Shown one piece after another: positions 25,101 to 32,999 of a DNA stretch of 64,000 nt. Origin of the DNA: Flavivirga aquatica (GTDB lineage Bacteria; Bacteroidota; Bacteroidia; Flavobacteriales; Flavobacteriaceae); contig NZ_MDJD01000054.1 in NCBI RefSeq assembly GCF_001747085.1, positions 992,001 to 1,056,000 of the forward strand. Reading direction: 5' to 3'. The notes under the pieces are model-generated. The model saw only the letters and a program-made list of their open reading frames with translations. It ran no database searches and had not been told where the DNA came from. The stretch's first letter is position 1. Each line of letters opens with the position of its first letter. The translations under genes were made by a program, and so were the position numbers.

Positions 25101-26513
25101 TCCTTCAATCCCTTCTAATGCCAAAATAGGCAGAAAGACAATTAGAATAATTAGCTGACCAAAAAAGGCTGCATTCATCATTTTTTTTGAAGCATTAGAA
25201 GCCACTTTATCTCTTTCTTTTGCAGTAAGTTTCTTCTTTTTTAGCACTTGTGATGCAATAAGAAAAACGGTACTTTCTACTATAATTACTGCACCATCGA
25301 CAATAATACCGAAATCTATTGCTCCTAAGCTCATTAAATTAGCCCAAACATCAAACACATTCATAAGGATAAATGCAAACAACAACGATAACGGAATAGT
25401 GGATGCCACTATTAAACCACCTCTCCAATTTCCTAATAAAAAGATGAGTACAAATATTACTATTAATGCACCTTCAATAAGGTTTGTTGCTACAGTTGAT
25501 GTAGTTTCTGCTATTAACTTACTTCGGTCTAATAAAGGTTCAATAATCACACCTTCTGGTAATGACTTTTCTATTAGAGCCATGCGTTCTTTTACATTCT
25601 CGATAACATCGTTTGAGTTTGCGCCTTTAAGCATCATTACCAAACCACCTACAACTTCTCCTTCTCCATCTTGTGTTAATGCGCCATAACGAATAGCAGA
25701 CCCAAATTGTACTTTGGCAATGTCGCCAATAGTTATAGGAATATTATTGGTGTTTTTTACTGTGATTTTTTTAATATCATCCAAACTACGCACTAAGCCT
25801 TCGCCACGAATAAAATTAGCTTGATGATTTTTTTCAATATATGCACCACCTGTATTTTGATTATTGTTTTCCAACGCTTCAAAGATATCGGTAATTGTTA
25901 ATCCGATTGCTCGCAACTCATTTGGATCAACAGCGACTTCATATTGCTTAATTTTTCCGCCAATAGCATTAACTTCAACAACACCTTCTACCATTGCCAT
26001 TTGACGTTGTACAATCCAATCTTGCATGGTGCGCAAATCAGTAACTGAATATTTCTCTTTGTATTCTGGTTTGACTTTAAGTGTGTATTGATATATTTCT
26101 CCTAGACCAGATGAAATAGGACCCATTGAAGGTTCTCCAAATCCCTCGGGAATTTGTTCTTTGATGTCGTTGAGTTTTTCAGCGACTAATTGACGTGGCA
26201 GATACGTTCCCATATCATCGTCAAAAACAATGGTAACAACTGATAAGCCAAAACGAGAAATTGAACGAATTTCTTGGACATTAGGTAGATTGCTCATTGC
26301 TACCTCTACTGGATAGGTTATGATTTGCTCAATATCCTCTGTTCCTAAATTTGGTGCTTGCGTAATGACTTGTACTTGGTTGTTGGTAATATCTGGTACC
26401 GCATCTATAGGTACTTGAGTCATACTCCAAATACCAGCTCCAACAATGGTAAGCGTTAGCAAACCAATAATGAATTTGTTATTGATTGAAAAATCAATGA
26501 TTTTATTAATCAT
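22179..26513 (-). CDS. czcA: CzcA-type RND pump fused to a TolC-like outer-membrane factor
   Basis: 1444 residues. About 1-1040 form a complete heavy-metal RND transporter; the fourth membrane helix carries the divalent-metal proton relay Asp400, Asp406 and Glu413 (AIDFGIIVDGAVIIVE). The remaining ~400 residues form a TolC-like outer-membrane factor (MNEAVKLSKENFPLLKQKQ...). The junction near 1045-1075 reads like a signal peptide (KKVITVTAMVAFMFLLPITGNAQ). This fusion type is known in Bacteroidota. With CzcB it would export Zn/Co/Cd-like ions across the envelope; it explains why no separate czcC is present. Confidence 0.92.
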   Translation of the reverse strand: MINKIIDFSINNKFIIGLLTLTIVGAGIWSMTQVPIDAVPDITNNQVQVITQAPNLGTEDIEQIITYPVEVAMSNLPNVQEIRSISRFGLSVVTIVFDDDMGTYLPRQLVAEKLNDIKEQIPEGFGEPSMGPISSGLGEIYQYTLKVKPEYKEKYSVTDLRTMQDWIVQRQMAMVEGVVEVNAIGGKIKQYEVAVDPNELRAIGLTITDIFEALENNNQNTGGAYIEKNHQANFIRGEGLVRSLDDIKKITVKNTNNIPITIGDIAKVQFGSAIRYGALTQDGEGEVVGGLVMMLKGANSNDVIENVKERMALIEKSLPEGVIIEPLLDRSKLIAETTSTVATNLIEGALIVIFVLIFLLGNWRGGLIVASTIPLSLLFAFILMNVFDVWANLMSLGAIDFGIIVDGAVIIVESTVFLIASQVLKKKKLTAKERDKVASNASKKMMNAAFFGQLIILIVFLPILALEGIEGKMFKPMALTFIFAMIGAMVLCLTYVPMMSALVLRAPKSDKESYGDKFVHWVEEKYQPLLVKAIQKGKWIIGIAVVLFGLTVFMFSRMGGEFIPQLDEGDIAFHAILKPGSSLTETIETTTKIEQIVKAKFPEVEKIVSRIGVAEIPTDPMPMDLADVFVILKPKSEWTTATTKDELIEKMKEAVEMVPGVNYEFTQPIEMRFNELLEGVREDIAIKLYGEDINVLSQKAEEISKIIAGTEGIGDMKAEATTGLPQMTITYNRNKLAQYGLQINTLNQIVQSAFAGGTAGIIFEGEKRFDLVVRLNSQNRKDISDVQNLYINLPSGTQIPLREVADISYKAGPMQISRDNTNRRTYVGINVRGRDVKSLVTEIKSKLDAKLELPSGYFIRYGGAFENLERASNRLQTVVPIALLLIFVLIYFALKSLPQTLMIYIAIPMATIGGVVALWLRDMPFSISAGVGFIVLFGVAVLNGLVMISDLNELKDEGVTNLKDRIIEGTKRRIRPIMLTAFTDVLGFLPMAISASAGAEVQRPLATVVIGGLLTSTLLTLFVLPILYHWVENKSFKFRADKKVITVTAMVAFMFLLPITGNAQEVNDTLPIISMNEAVKLSKENFPLLKQKQLEISKQEQLKSTAYDFGTTQIFTGGEEINNRNGIYTTIGIGQSNIDVFGISAKKRLQEQRIQLAQKAFQLSELDLELEVKKAWANALQSKRNYNLYRELDSIYTNFEKAVALNYEVEAISRLEYSAAKNQALQIQNKFMQSKSEYSIALQQLNLWLVSDTFYTVPNDFEITSEIDVDTFNLEEHPLYGIAQLQVTEAEATYKAAKADNLPKLNFQGGLQNLNGNSGFYTYQAGVSIPFLSGTNKAKVKTAKIDKEIADTNIQFKKQEVQSKFVQSKENYQKWKTSWFFYKNEVLPLVKEQKLGALFAYKEGEIDYTGFTQLIKEAIQSELQAQEALINYLESTFQLQYFNK

Positions 26514-26610
26514 AGAATTATAGTTATAATGAATTTATAAATAAAGAATAGTTACCAAAGAGTATCGATGGTAGCATAGATTTATAATACACCTGCGAAG
26601 CAGGTGCTCA

Positions 26611-26922
26611 TTACACTTGTGGTGGTTGTAAAACGGAATTCGTGAAGTCTTTTTCTGAACCGCTTAGGTATAAAACATCTTTTGTGGAAATAAAAGATAA
26701 TTCTAATTTTAAATCCGGTATATCAAAATGCACAGCACTTACATGGCAGCATTGACAAATACAAAAAGGCGAACATAAATCTGAATCTTGATGTTGATGG
26801 TCATTGTCCATTCCTTGTGAAATTTCTGTTTGAACCTCATTATCAAGCGTAACATTATCTTCGCAGGGTGCTAAATTAAGCGCGAAAATATAAATTGATA
26901 ATATAAAAGCTAAAAATTTCAT
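26611..26922 (-). CDS. DUF6660-like small secreted His/Cys protein
   Basis: 103 residues. A signal peptide (MKFLAFILSIYIFALNLAPC) is followed by a metal-ligand-rich stretch: DNDHQHQDSD then CSPFCICQCCHV. I read it as DUF6660-like, a small family next to czcA genes in flavobacteria. It is probably a periplasmic metal-binding or sensor protein. It is the first gene of the operator-B operon; the -7 box lies only 6 nt upstream of the ATG, so the mRNA may be leaderless or nearly so. Confidence 0.7.
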   Translation of the reverse strand: MKFLAFILSIYIFALNLAPCEDNVTLDNEVQTEISQGMDNDHQHQDSDLCSPFCICQCCHVSAVHFDIPDLKLELSFISTKDVLYLSGSEKDFTNSVLQPPQV

Positions 26923-26927
26923 CGTAG

Positions 26928-26935
26928 CAAAGATA
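26928..26935 (-). promoter_or_regulatory. -7 box of the czcA operon promoter
   Basis: TATCTTTG on the minus strand, a full match to TAnnTTTG, 5 nt before the start codon at 26922. Operator site B lies just upstream. Confidence 0.6.
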
Positions 26936-26945
26936 TAAATTATTT

Positions 26946-26964
26946 AATGCAATGGTATTGCAAA
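26946..26964. promoter_or_regulatory. Candidate Fur-family operator, site B
   Basis: AATGCAATGGTATTGCAAA contains the perfect dyad TGCAAT-GGT-ATTGCA. It sits at the same distance from a -7 box as site A does at merTP and would control the operon that ends with the Fur-family gene itself. Confidence 0.65.
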
Positions 26965-26989
26965 TAACGTTAGTATGATTTTTTTATAA

Positions 26990-27020
26990 TAGAAGAGCCT
27001 TAAATAACAAGGCTCTTCTA
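26990..27020. terminator. 12-bp hairpin downstream of the HMA gene
   Basis: TAGAAGAGCCTT pairs with AAGGCTCTTCTA around a 7-nt loop. It lies about 50 nt past the HMA stop; the minus-strand tail is not T-rich, so termination may be weak. Confidence 0.45.
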
Positions 27021-27069
27021 AATTTATTATTAATGGTCATGGTCTGAATGATCCTCTTCCTTTATCTCC

Positions 27070-27468
27070 TTATTGATTCATCATCATTTCGTGGTCGTAT
27101 TGACAACATTCTGGTAGGTTACTGTAAGCATCTTCATCTCCTGAAACTTTTTCTGTATCGTAACCTGATGCTGCTATTGCTTTGTGAATTGCCATTGCAT
27201 CTGTTTTAGCATCATCAAAAGACACATCTATTTTCTTTTTATCGACATCCCATGTTGCATTAGCAACACCTTCAACTTTGTTAGCAGCTTTTTCGATAGT
27301 TTTTTTACACATTCCGCAATTACCTCTAACACCAAAAGATATGTCTACCATAGCCATGTCTTTAGATACTTCCGTTTTTGTTTCTGTTGTTTCTTGCTTG
27401 GTTTCGTTTTTGCAACTCGTTAAACCTATAGCCATAATTACAGCTACACTTAAAATTACTTTTTTCAT
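27070..27468 (-). CDS. HMA-domain lipoprotein, probable copper chaperone
   Basis: 132 residues. Lipoprotein signal (MKKVILSVAVIMAIGLTSC) and a linker precede an HMA fold with GNCGMCKKTIEKAA, where CGMC replaces the usual MxCxxC. It ends LPECCQYDHEMMMNQ. In the +1 frame directly after, the DNA encodes NKEIKEEDHSDHDH before a stop, which looks like a lost His/Asp metal-binding tail. It is the last gene of the cus-like operon, 35 nt after cusB, and probably scavenges copper in the periplasm. Confidence 0.8.
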   Translation of the reverse strand: MKKVILSVAVIMAIGLTSCKNETKQETTETKTEVSKDMAMVDISFGVRGNCGMCKKTIEKAANKVEGVANATWDVDKKKIDVSFDDAKTDAMAIHKAIAASGYDTEKVSGDEDAYSNLPECCQYDHEMMMNQ

Positions 27469-27503
27469 TGTTAAAAAATTTAATTGTTATTATTTGATTT
27501 TTA

Positions 27504-29276
27504 TTATTCTATGACTTGTTTTACTTCTCCACAGGTTAGCATTGCACCACCAAAATATGGATTGATTACTTTTTCTTCCCTGCTCAACCAGTACGCACCA
27601 ATATTATCGTCTACCATCGGACAAAACTCAACAAAGACTTTTTCATTGATACCAAATGTCTGAATCGTGCTAATTAAATGTGATGAAAGATGCTTAAAAT
27701 GATTTCGTTGTGATTCAATATTTGATGCATTTGAAATTGATGTGGCAGATGCTTTTATTTCTTTTTCTAATGACATCCAATGACCATGAGCCTCTTTATC
27801 TTTTAATAGCTTCATATCAACTTTAGATAAATTACCCAGTAGTCTTTTCGATTCAGTTATTACATTATTAGATTCATCTTTAAGTAAAGCATCTTTTAAT
27901 TTGATATAATCATTAAAAACGACTTTCAATTGATTCTGAAAACCCTTGGACACTTTTACCCTCTCATTCATATTAGAATGATTCGCGTTATTTGCTGAAG
28001 GATTATTTTCCATTCCAAGATGTCCTTCATGACCAGTCATAACTTTACCACCTTCTTTATTCATCATTGATTTTTTGCCTTGTAATTGCGCTGCTGCATC
28101 AACGGTAAATGTTCCATTTGTTACTATCTCATCGTCAATTTTCAAACCATCTAACACTTCATAATTGTCGCCAATTTGATTCCCTAATGTAATTTTTCGC
28201 ATTTCAAAAACAGGTTGAGCAGGGTCTGTTTTTATATAAACAACTGAACGTTCTCCAGTCCATAAAACGGCTGTGGATGGAATGGTTAATGCTTGTTCTT
28301 TACTTGAAGTCACTCCTTTAATTTTCCCTTCAACAAACATTCCTGGCTTAAAAACGTTCTGTTTATTATTAAGTACCGCTCTTAATTTCACAGTTCTTGT
28401 TCTTGTATCTAAAACAGGGTCAATAAAATCTACTTTAGCTTTAAATTCTTTATTAGCATAAGTATTGGTAGTGACTGAAATCTCTTGTCCTTTTTTAAAT
28501 AAATCGATTTGATTTTCATACACATCAAAATTTGCCCAAACCGTGTTTAGATTAGCTATTTTAAGTAAAGGTTGACCTTGTTTGATATAATCGCCCTGTT
28601 CGACTAATTTCTCAGAAACCGTACCTGAAACCGTTGCATATACCGGAAAATTTTCTTTAACCTTACCAGAAGTTTCAATTTGATTAATTTGATTTTCTGA
28701 GAGCTTCCACAATTTTAATTTGTTGCGCACAGCTTTGTATAATGCAGGTTGTGATTCTTTTAATGAAGCTGCTGTAATAAGTTCTTGTTGTGCTGCATAT
28801 AATTCAGGCGAATAGATAGTTGCCAATAACTGCCCTTTTCTAACTTCCTCGCCTGTAAAACTCACATTTAGACGTTCTATTCTTCCTGAAAAATAACTGA
28901 CTTGAACGGCATTCGCTTCTTCATTCTCTACAATTTTTCCAGATAATTTAACTGTACTATCTTCTGTTTTACCATTGCCTACAATTGACGTTTGAATATT
29001 TGCCAAAGCCATTGCGTTTTCTGTTAGCTTGAATTGGTCTGCCATTAAACCATCTGCACTACTTTCGGCAGGTATTAAATCCATACCACAAATAGGACAA
29101 TCCCCTGGTTCTGGTTGCATAATCTGTGGATGCATAGAACACGTCCACATTTGATTGGTTTCTGCAACCGCATCGTGATTATGCTCTGTCTCTTTTTTTG
29201 ATGAGCCACCAAAAATCAACCATCCCAATAACAATCCAACTATCAATATTCCGAAGTAAATTATATATTTTTTCAT
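27504..29276 (-). CDS. cusB: CusB-type adaptor with HMBD and DUF3347 domains
   Basis: 590 residues. An N-terminal membrane helix (4-22) anchors the protein. A heavy-metal-binding domain of the CPMHP...CPxCGM type follows at 44-69 (WTCSMHPQIM...CPICGMDLIP). The adaptor body spans about 95-400. The C-terminal ~150 residues are DUF3347-like (VKVSKGFQNQLKVVFNDYIKL...VFVEFCPMVDDNIGAYWLS), a domain seen in copper-related Bacteroidota proteins. It bridges CusA and the outer-membrane channel and may capture Cu(I)/Ag(I). Confidence 0.88.
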   Translation of the reverse strand: MKKYIIYFGILIVGLLLGWLIFGGSSKKETEHNHDAVAETNQMWTCSMHPQIMQPEPGDCPICGMDLIPAESSADGLMADQFKLTENAMALANIQTSIVGNGKTEDSTVKLSGKIVENEEANAVQVSYFSGRIERLNVSFTGEEVRKGQLLATIYSPELYAAQQELITAASLKESQPALYKAVRNKLKLWKLSENQINQIETSGKVKENFPVYATVSGTVSEKLVEQGDYIKQGQPLLKIANLNTVWANFDVYENQIDLFKKGQEISVTTNTYANKEFKAKVDFIDPVLDTRTRTVKLRAVLNNKQNVFKPGMFVEGKIKGVTSSKEQALTIPSTAVLWTGERSVVYIKTDPAQPVFEMRKITLGNQIGDNYEVLDGLKIDDEIVTNGTFTVDAAAQLQGKKSMMNKEGGKVMTGHEGHLGMENNPSANNANHSNMNERVKVSKGFQNQLKVVFNDYIKLKDALLKDESNNVITESKRLLGNLSKVDMKLLKDKEAHGHWMSLEKEIKASATSISNASNIESQRNHFKHLSSHLISTIQTFGINEKVFVEFCPMVDDNIGAYWLSREEKVINPYFGGAMLTCGEVKQVIE

Positions 29277-29280
29277 TTTA

Positions 29281-31779
29281 TTATATTTTAATATTTCTTA
29301 ATCGTAATGCATTTACTATTACTGAAACAGAGCTAAAACTCATTGCTAAAGCTGCTATCATTGGCGACAATAAAATGCCAAAAAACGGGAATAATACGCC
29401 CGCTGCAATAGGTACTCCTAACGTGTTGTAGATAAGAGCAAAAAATAAATTTTGCTTTATGTTTCTCATTACAGAATGACTTAAATTTTTAGCCTTTACA
29501 ATACCGTGTAAATCACCTTTTACCAAGGTTATCATTGCACTTTCGATAGCTACAGATGTTCCTGTACCCATTGCAATGCCGACGTCACTTTTTGCCAATG
29601 CTGGTGCATCATTAATACCATCACCTGCCATAGCAACTACTTTGCCTTTTTCTTGCAGTTTCTCTACTTCTTTGAGTTTATCTTCTGGTAGCATACTGGC
29701 TTTAAAATCTGCAAGATTTAATTCAGAAGCTACTGCCTGTGCTGTATCGTGATTATCGCCTGTAAGCATTACAACATCAATGCCTTTATCTTGTAGTGTT
29801 TTAATTGCTTTGGCACTTGTTTCTTTTATTTTATCTCCAATAACTACATAGCCAACAACGGTTTTATCTATCGACAAATAAGAAACTGTCTTACCTTGTT
29901 TTTGGTAAGATTTAGCTTCGTCTTTCATTTTAGAAGTAATGTCTGCTTTGGCATATTCCATCATTTTAGGATTTCCTAATGCTACTTTTTTATCGTTTAT
30001 TATAGCTTCAACACCTTTTCCTGTGATAGCACTAAAGTTTTCAGATTTTATTATTTCAGCGTTATGTTCCTTTCCATATTTAACAGTAGCTTCTGCTAAT
30101 GGGTGTTCACTATTCGTATTTAATGAAACGATATATTGTAGTAGCTCTTTTTCTTTTAGAGTATCACTAAAAACACCTACTGTTTCTACTGTTGGTTTTC
30201 CTTCTGTAATTGTTCCTGTTTTATCAACTATAAGTGTATTTACCTTATCCATTTTTTCAAGTGCTTCAGCATTTTTAATCAATACACCATTTTGAGCACC
30301 TTTACCAACACCAACCATTACTGACATAGGTGTTGCCAATCCCAATGCACAAGGACAAGCTATTATCAAAACAGCAATAGCATTCACAAACGCAAACACA
30401 TAAACGGGTTCTGGTCCCCAAATTGCCCAAACCGCAAAAGTTAGTAATGAGATAATGACCACAACAGGCACAAAATAACCTGATACTTTATCGGCTAAAT
30501 TTTGAATTGGCGCACGACTTCTACTGGCATTATTAACCATGTGGATGATTTGAGAGAGTAGTGTATCGCTCCCCACTTTTTCAGCTTGCATTAAAAAAGA
30601 TTGGTTGCCGTTTATTGTTCCGCTACTTACTTTATCATTTACTGTTTTATTAACAGGAATTGGCTCTCCTGTAATCATAGATTCGTCAATGGTTGTATCT
30701 CCTTCTGTTATCGAGCCATCCACAGGAATCTTATCGCCTGGTTTTACTTTTAGAATATCATTTAATTCAATAGCATCGATGGTTACTTCAACATCTTCGC
30801 CATCTACTATTTTTATAGCTTTATTGGGTGCTAACTTTAATAATTCTTTTACTGCTGAATTGGTTTTACTATGCGCACGAGCTTCTAAAAGTTGACCTAA
30901 AAGCACCAATGTTAGAATGACGGTTGCTGCTTCAAAATAGACATGTACTGCTCCAGATTCTGTTTTAAACTGACTTGGAAAAATATCTGGAAAAAACATA
31001 CCAAAAACACTAAATAACCAAGCGATGCCTGCACCTATTCCTATGAGTGTAAACATATTAAGATTCCATGTTTTTATGCTTTTATAGGCACGCTCAAAAA
31101 ACATCCACGTCGCATAAAACACAACTGGAATTGATAGGACAAACTGAATCCAATTCCAATATTTTTGTTCCATTATATCGTATAATGGATTGTTGGAAAA
31201 CATTTCACTCATTACGATTAAGAATATTGGCAATGTGAACACTACAGCAATCTTAAACTTCTTTAATAATTTTTTATAGGTTTTCTCTTCTGCTGAACTA
31301 TCTGCTTCCATTGGTACTAAATCCATTCCGCATTTAGGACAAGAACCTGCTTCATCTTTAATTATTTCTGGATGCATGGGGCACGTCCATTGTTCTGATG
31401 AAGATGTGGACAAATTTTGTTCTTCAACTAAATCCATTCCGCAGACAGGACAATCGCCTGGTTTATCATAGTTTTTATCGCCTTCGCAATGCATAGGACA
31501 ATAAAAAGTACCTGTTCCTGCTTTTGGTGGCTGTTTTTCCTTTTCTACTTTGTTATGGTGGTGTTCTCCTAATTTATGAATACTATAATTTCCGCTATCC
31601 TTCTCTAAAGCTTCTTGAAGTCTTTCTATGGGAATATGAGATTCCATTTCGATTGTTGCTTCTGCTCTTTCTAAATCAACTGAAGCCTTTGAAACACCTT
31701 CCACTTTTGAAAGTTTTTCTTCTACGTGACTGCGACAACCGTTGCAAGTCATTCCGTGTATGTGATATGTATGTTTCAT
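29281..31779 (-). CDS. copA: CopA-type copper P-type ATPase with HMA and two HMBD domains
   Basis: 832 residues. N-terminal HMA domain (GMTCNGC, Cys12 and Cys15), then two tandem heavy-metal-binding domains at about 93-117 (FYCPMHCEG...CPVCGMDL) and 132-155 (WTCPMHPEI...CPKCGMDL). The ATPase core has TGEP, the CPC metal site in IIACPCALGLATP, and DKTGTITEG. It exports Cu(I)/Ag(I) from the cytosol; the extra HMBDs are usual in Bacteroidota copper ATPases. A His cluster (GEHHHNK) sits in the linker. cusB begins 4 nt after its stop. Confidence 0.93.
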   Translation of the reverse strand: MKHTYHIHGMTCNGCRSHVEEKLSKVEGVSKASVDLERAEATIEMESHIPIERLQEALEKDSGNYSIHKLGEHHHNKVEKEKQPPKAGTGTFYCPMHCEGDKNYDKPGDCPVCGMDLVEEQNLSTSSSEQWTCPMHPEIIKDEAGSCPKCGMDLVPMEADSSAEEKTYKKLLKKFKIAVVFTLPIFLIVMSEMFSNNPLYDIMEQKYWNWIQFVLSIPVVFYATWMFFERAYKSIKTWNLNMFTLIGIGAGIAWLFSVFGMFFPDIFPSQFKTESGAVHVYFEAATVILTLVLLGQLLEARAHSKTNSAVKELLKLAPNKAIKIVDGEDVEVTIDAIELNDILKVKPGDKIPVDGSITEGDTTIDESMITGEPIPVNKTVNDKVSSGTINGNQSFLMQAEKVGSDTLLSQIIHMVNNASRSRAPIQNLADKVSGYFVPVVVIISLLTFAVWAIWGPEPVYVFAFVNAIAVLIIACPCALGLATPMSVMVGVGKGAQNGVLIKNAEALEKMDKVNTLIVDKTGTITEGKPTVETVGVFSDTLKEKELLQYIVSLNTNSEHPLAEATVKYGKEHNAEIIKSENFSAITGKGVEAIINDKKVALGNPKMMEYAKADITSKMKDEAKSYQKQGKTVSYLSIDKTVVGYVVIGDKIKETSAKAIKTLQDKGIDVVMLTGDNHDTAQAVASELNLADFKASMLPEDKLKEVEKLQEKGKVVAMAGDGINDAPALAKSDVGIAMGTGTSVAIESAMITLVKGDLHGIVKAKNLSHSVMRNIKQNLFFALIYNTLGVPIAAGVLFPFFGILLSPMIAALAMSFSSVSVIVNALRLRNIKI

Positions 31780-32999
31780 TATTGCTGTGTTAAATAATTA
31801 ATAATTGTGGTTTGCACATAGTAAGTTTTAACAGACTCAATTTGATTCATTTGAAACTTCAATTGCAATTCTTGTATGTCCAAAACGTCATTAAAATCAA
31901 TCGTTCCTGTTTCGTAATTTTTAATAAGAATCTCTTCAGCATCTTTAGCTTGCTTTAAGTTCTTCGTTTGGGTTGCATAACTTATTCTTGCTGAAATCTT
32001 ATCGTTTACTGCTTTATCCAATAGTATTTCTAATGCATTTGTGCGCTCTTGTTTTTGTGCCAAAATCTCTTGCTGTTGCAACTCATTTTGTTTGGTTTGG
32101 GATTTGTACTTATTATTAAATATGGGAATTGATACTGATACCATTGGCATAATTATATCTTTTCCATTGTCACTAAAATCCATGTTAGGACGTTCATCAA
32201 CATTGATATAATCTAAACCGAAACCAATCATTGGACTACTTTCTTTTTGATTCAATAATTCAGATTGCTCTACCGACTGATAGAGTTTATCGAATTTTAG
32301 TAATTCAGGATGTAGAGATAAATTCCCAGAATTGATTTCAAAATCTTCTGAAGGAATTATTAACTCATTAATAACAGAAACTTGTACATCCTTATTACGA
32401 TTTAAAAGCTTATTAAAAGTAGTTTGTTCTGCTAAAAATTGTTGAACCAAAACATCTAACAATTGCTGCATTTCATTTTGACGTATTTGCAATCGTAATA
32501 CATCTACAGCTGAAGCTTTGCCAACTTCAACCGATGTTAAAGCCAATGTTTCATAGGTTTTAAGTAGTTTAATATTCTCACTTAAAACTTCTTGTTTTGC
32601 TTTATTAGCGTAAAGATTATAATAGGATTGCGATACCGAAGCCATCAGTTTTCTTTTGGCAATAACAATGTCTTCATATTTAGCATCTGCCAAAGCACTC
32701 ACATAGTTTTCTCTTGCGGTTATGTTCCCAAACCAAGGCAACATTTGTTTTGCTGATACTTTGAAGCGTTGCGCTCCTGTTCGGGTTTCTGGTTCGCTTA
32801 CGAAGTAACCCACACCAAATTCGGTATTAGGTAATGTATTTACTTCATTCACTTTTTCGGAAGCAATACTATACTGTAATTCAAACTTTTGAATTTCAGG
32901 ATTGTTATTTAATGCTTCATTAATAAGCGTTTCTAATTCTTGTGCATTAGAAACACTAAAAGCTAATAAACCTATGAGTGTATAAATTATTCTTTTCAT
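31779..32999 (-). CDS. TolC-family outer-membrane factor of the copper efflux system
   Basis: 406 residues. Signal peptide MKRIIYTLIGLLAFSVSNAQ with cleavage after Ala-Gln or just before. The rest has the two-repeat helical-hairpin composition of TolC/CusC proteins (LETLINEALNNNPEIQKFELQY; later QTKQNELQQQEILAQKQERTNALEIL). It provides the exit duct for the CusA/CusB pump. Start and stop overlap neighbouring genes by 4 nt (cusA end) and 1 nt (copA start). Confidence 0.9.
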   Translation of the reverse strand: MKRIIYTLIGLLAFSVSNAQELETLINEALNNNPEIQKFELQYSIASEKVNEVNTLPNTEFGVGYFVSEPETRTGAQRFKVSAKQMLPWFGNITARENYVSALADAKYEDIVIAKRKLMASVSQSYYNLYANKAKQEVLSENIKLLKTYETLALTSVEVGKASAVDVLRLQIRQNEMQQLLDVLVQQFLAEQTTFNKLLNRNKDVQVSVINELIIPSEDFEINSGNLSLHPELLKFDKLYQSVEQSELLNQKESSPMIGFGLDYINVDERPNMDFSDNGKDIIMPMVSVSIPIFNNKYKSQTKQNELQQQEILAQKQERTNALEILLDKAVNDKISARISYATQTKNLKQAKDAEEILIKNYETGTIDFNDVLDIQELQLKFQMNQIESVKTYYVQTTIINYLTQQ

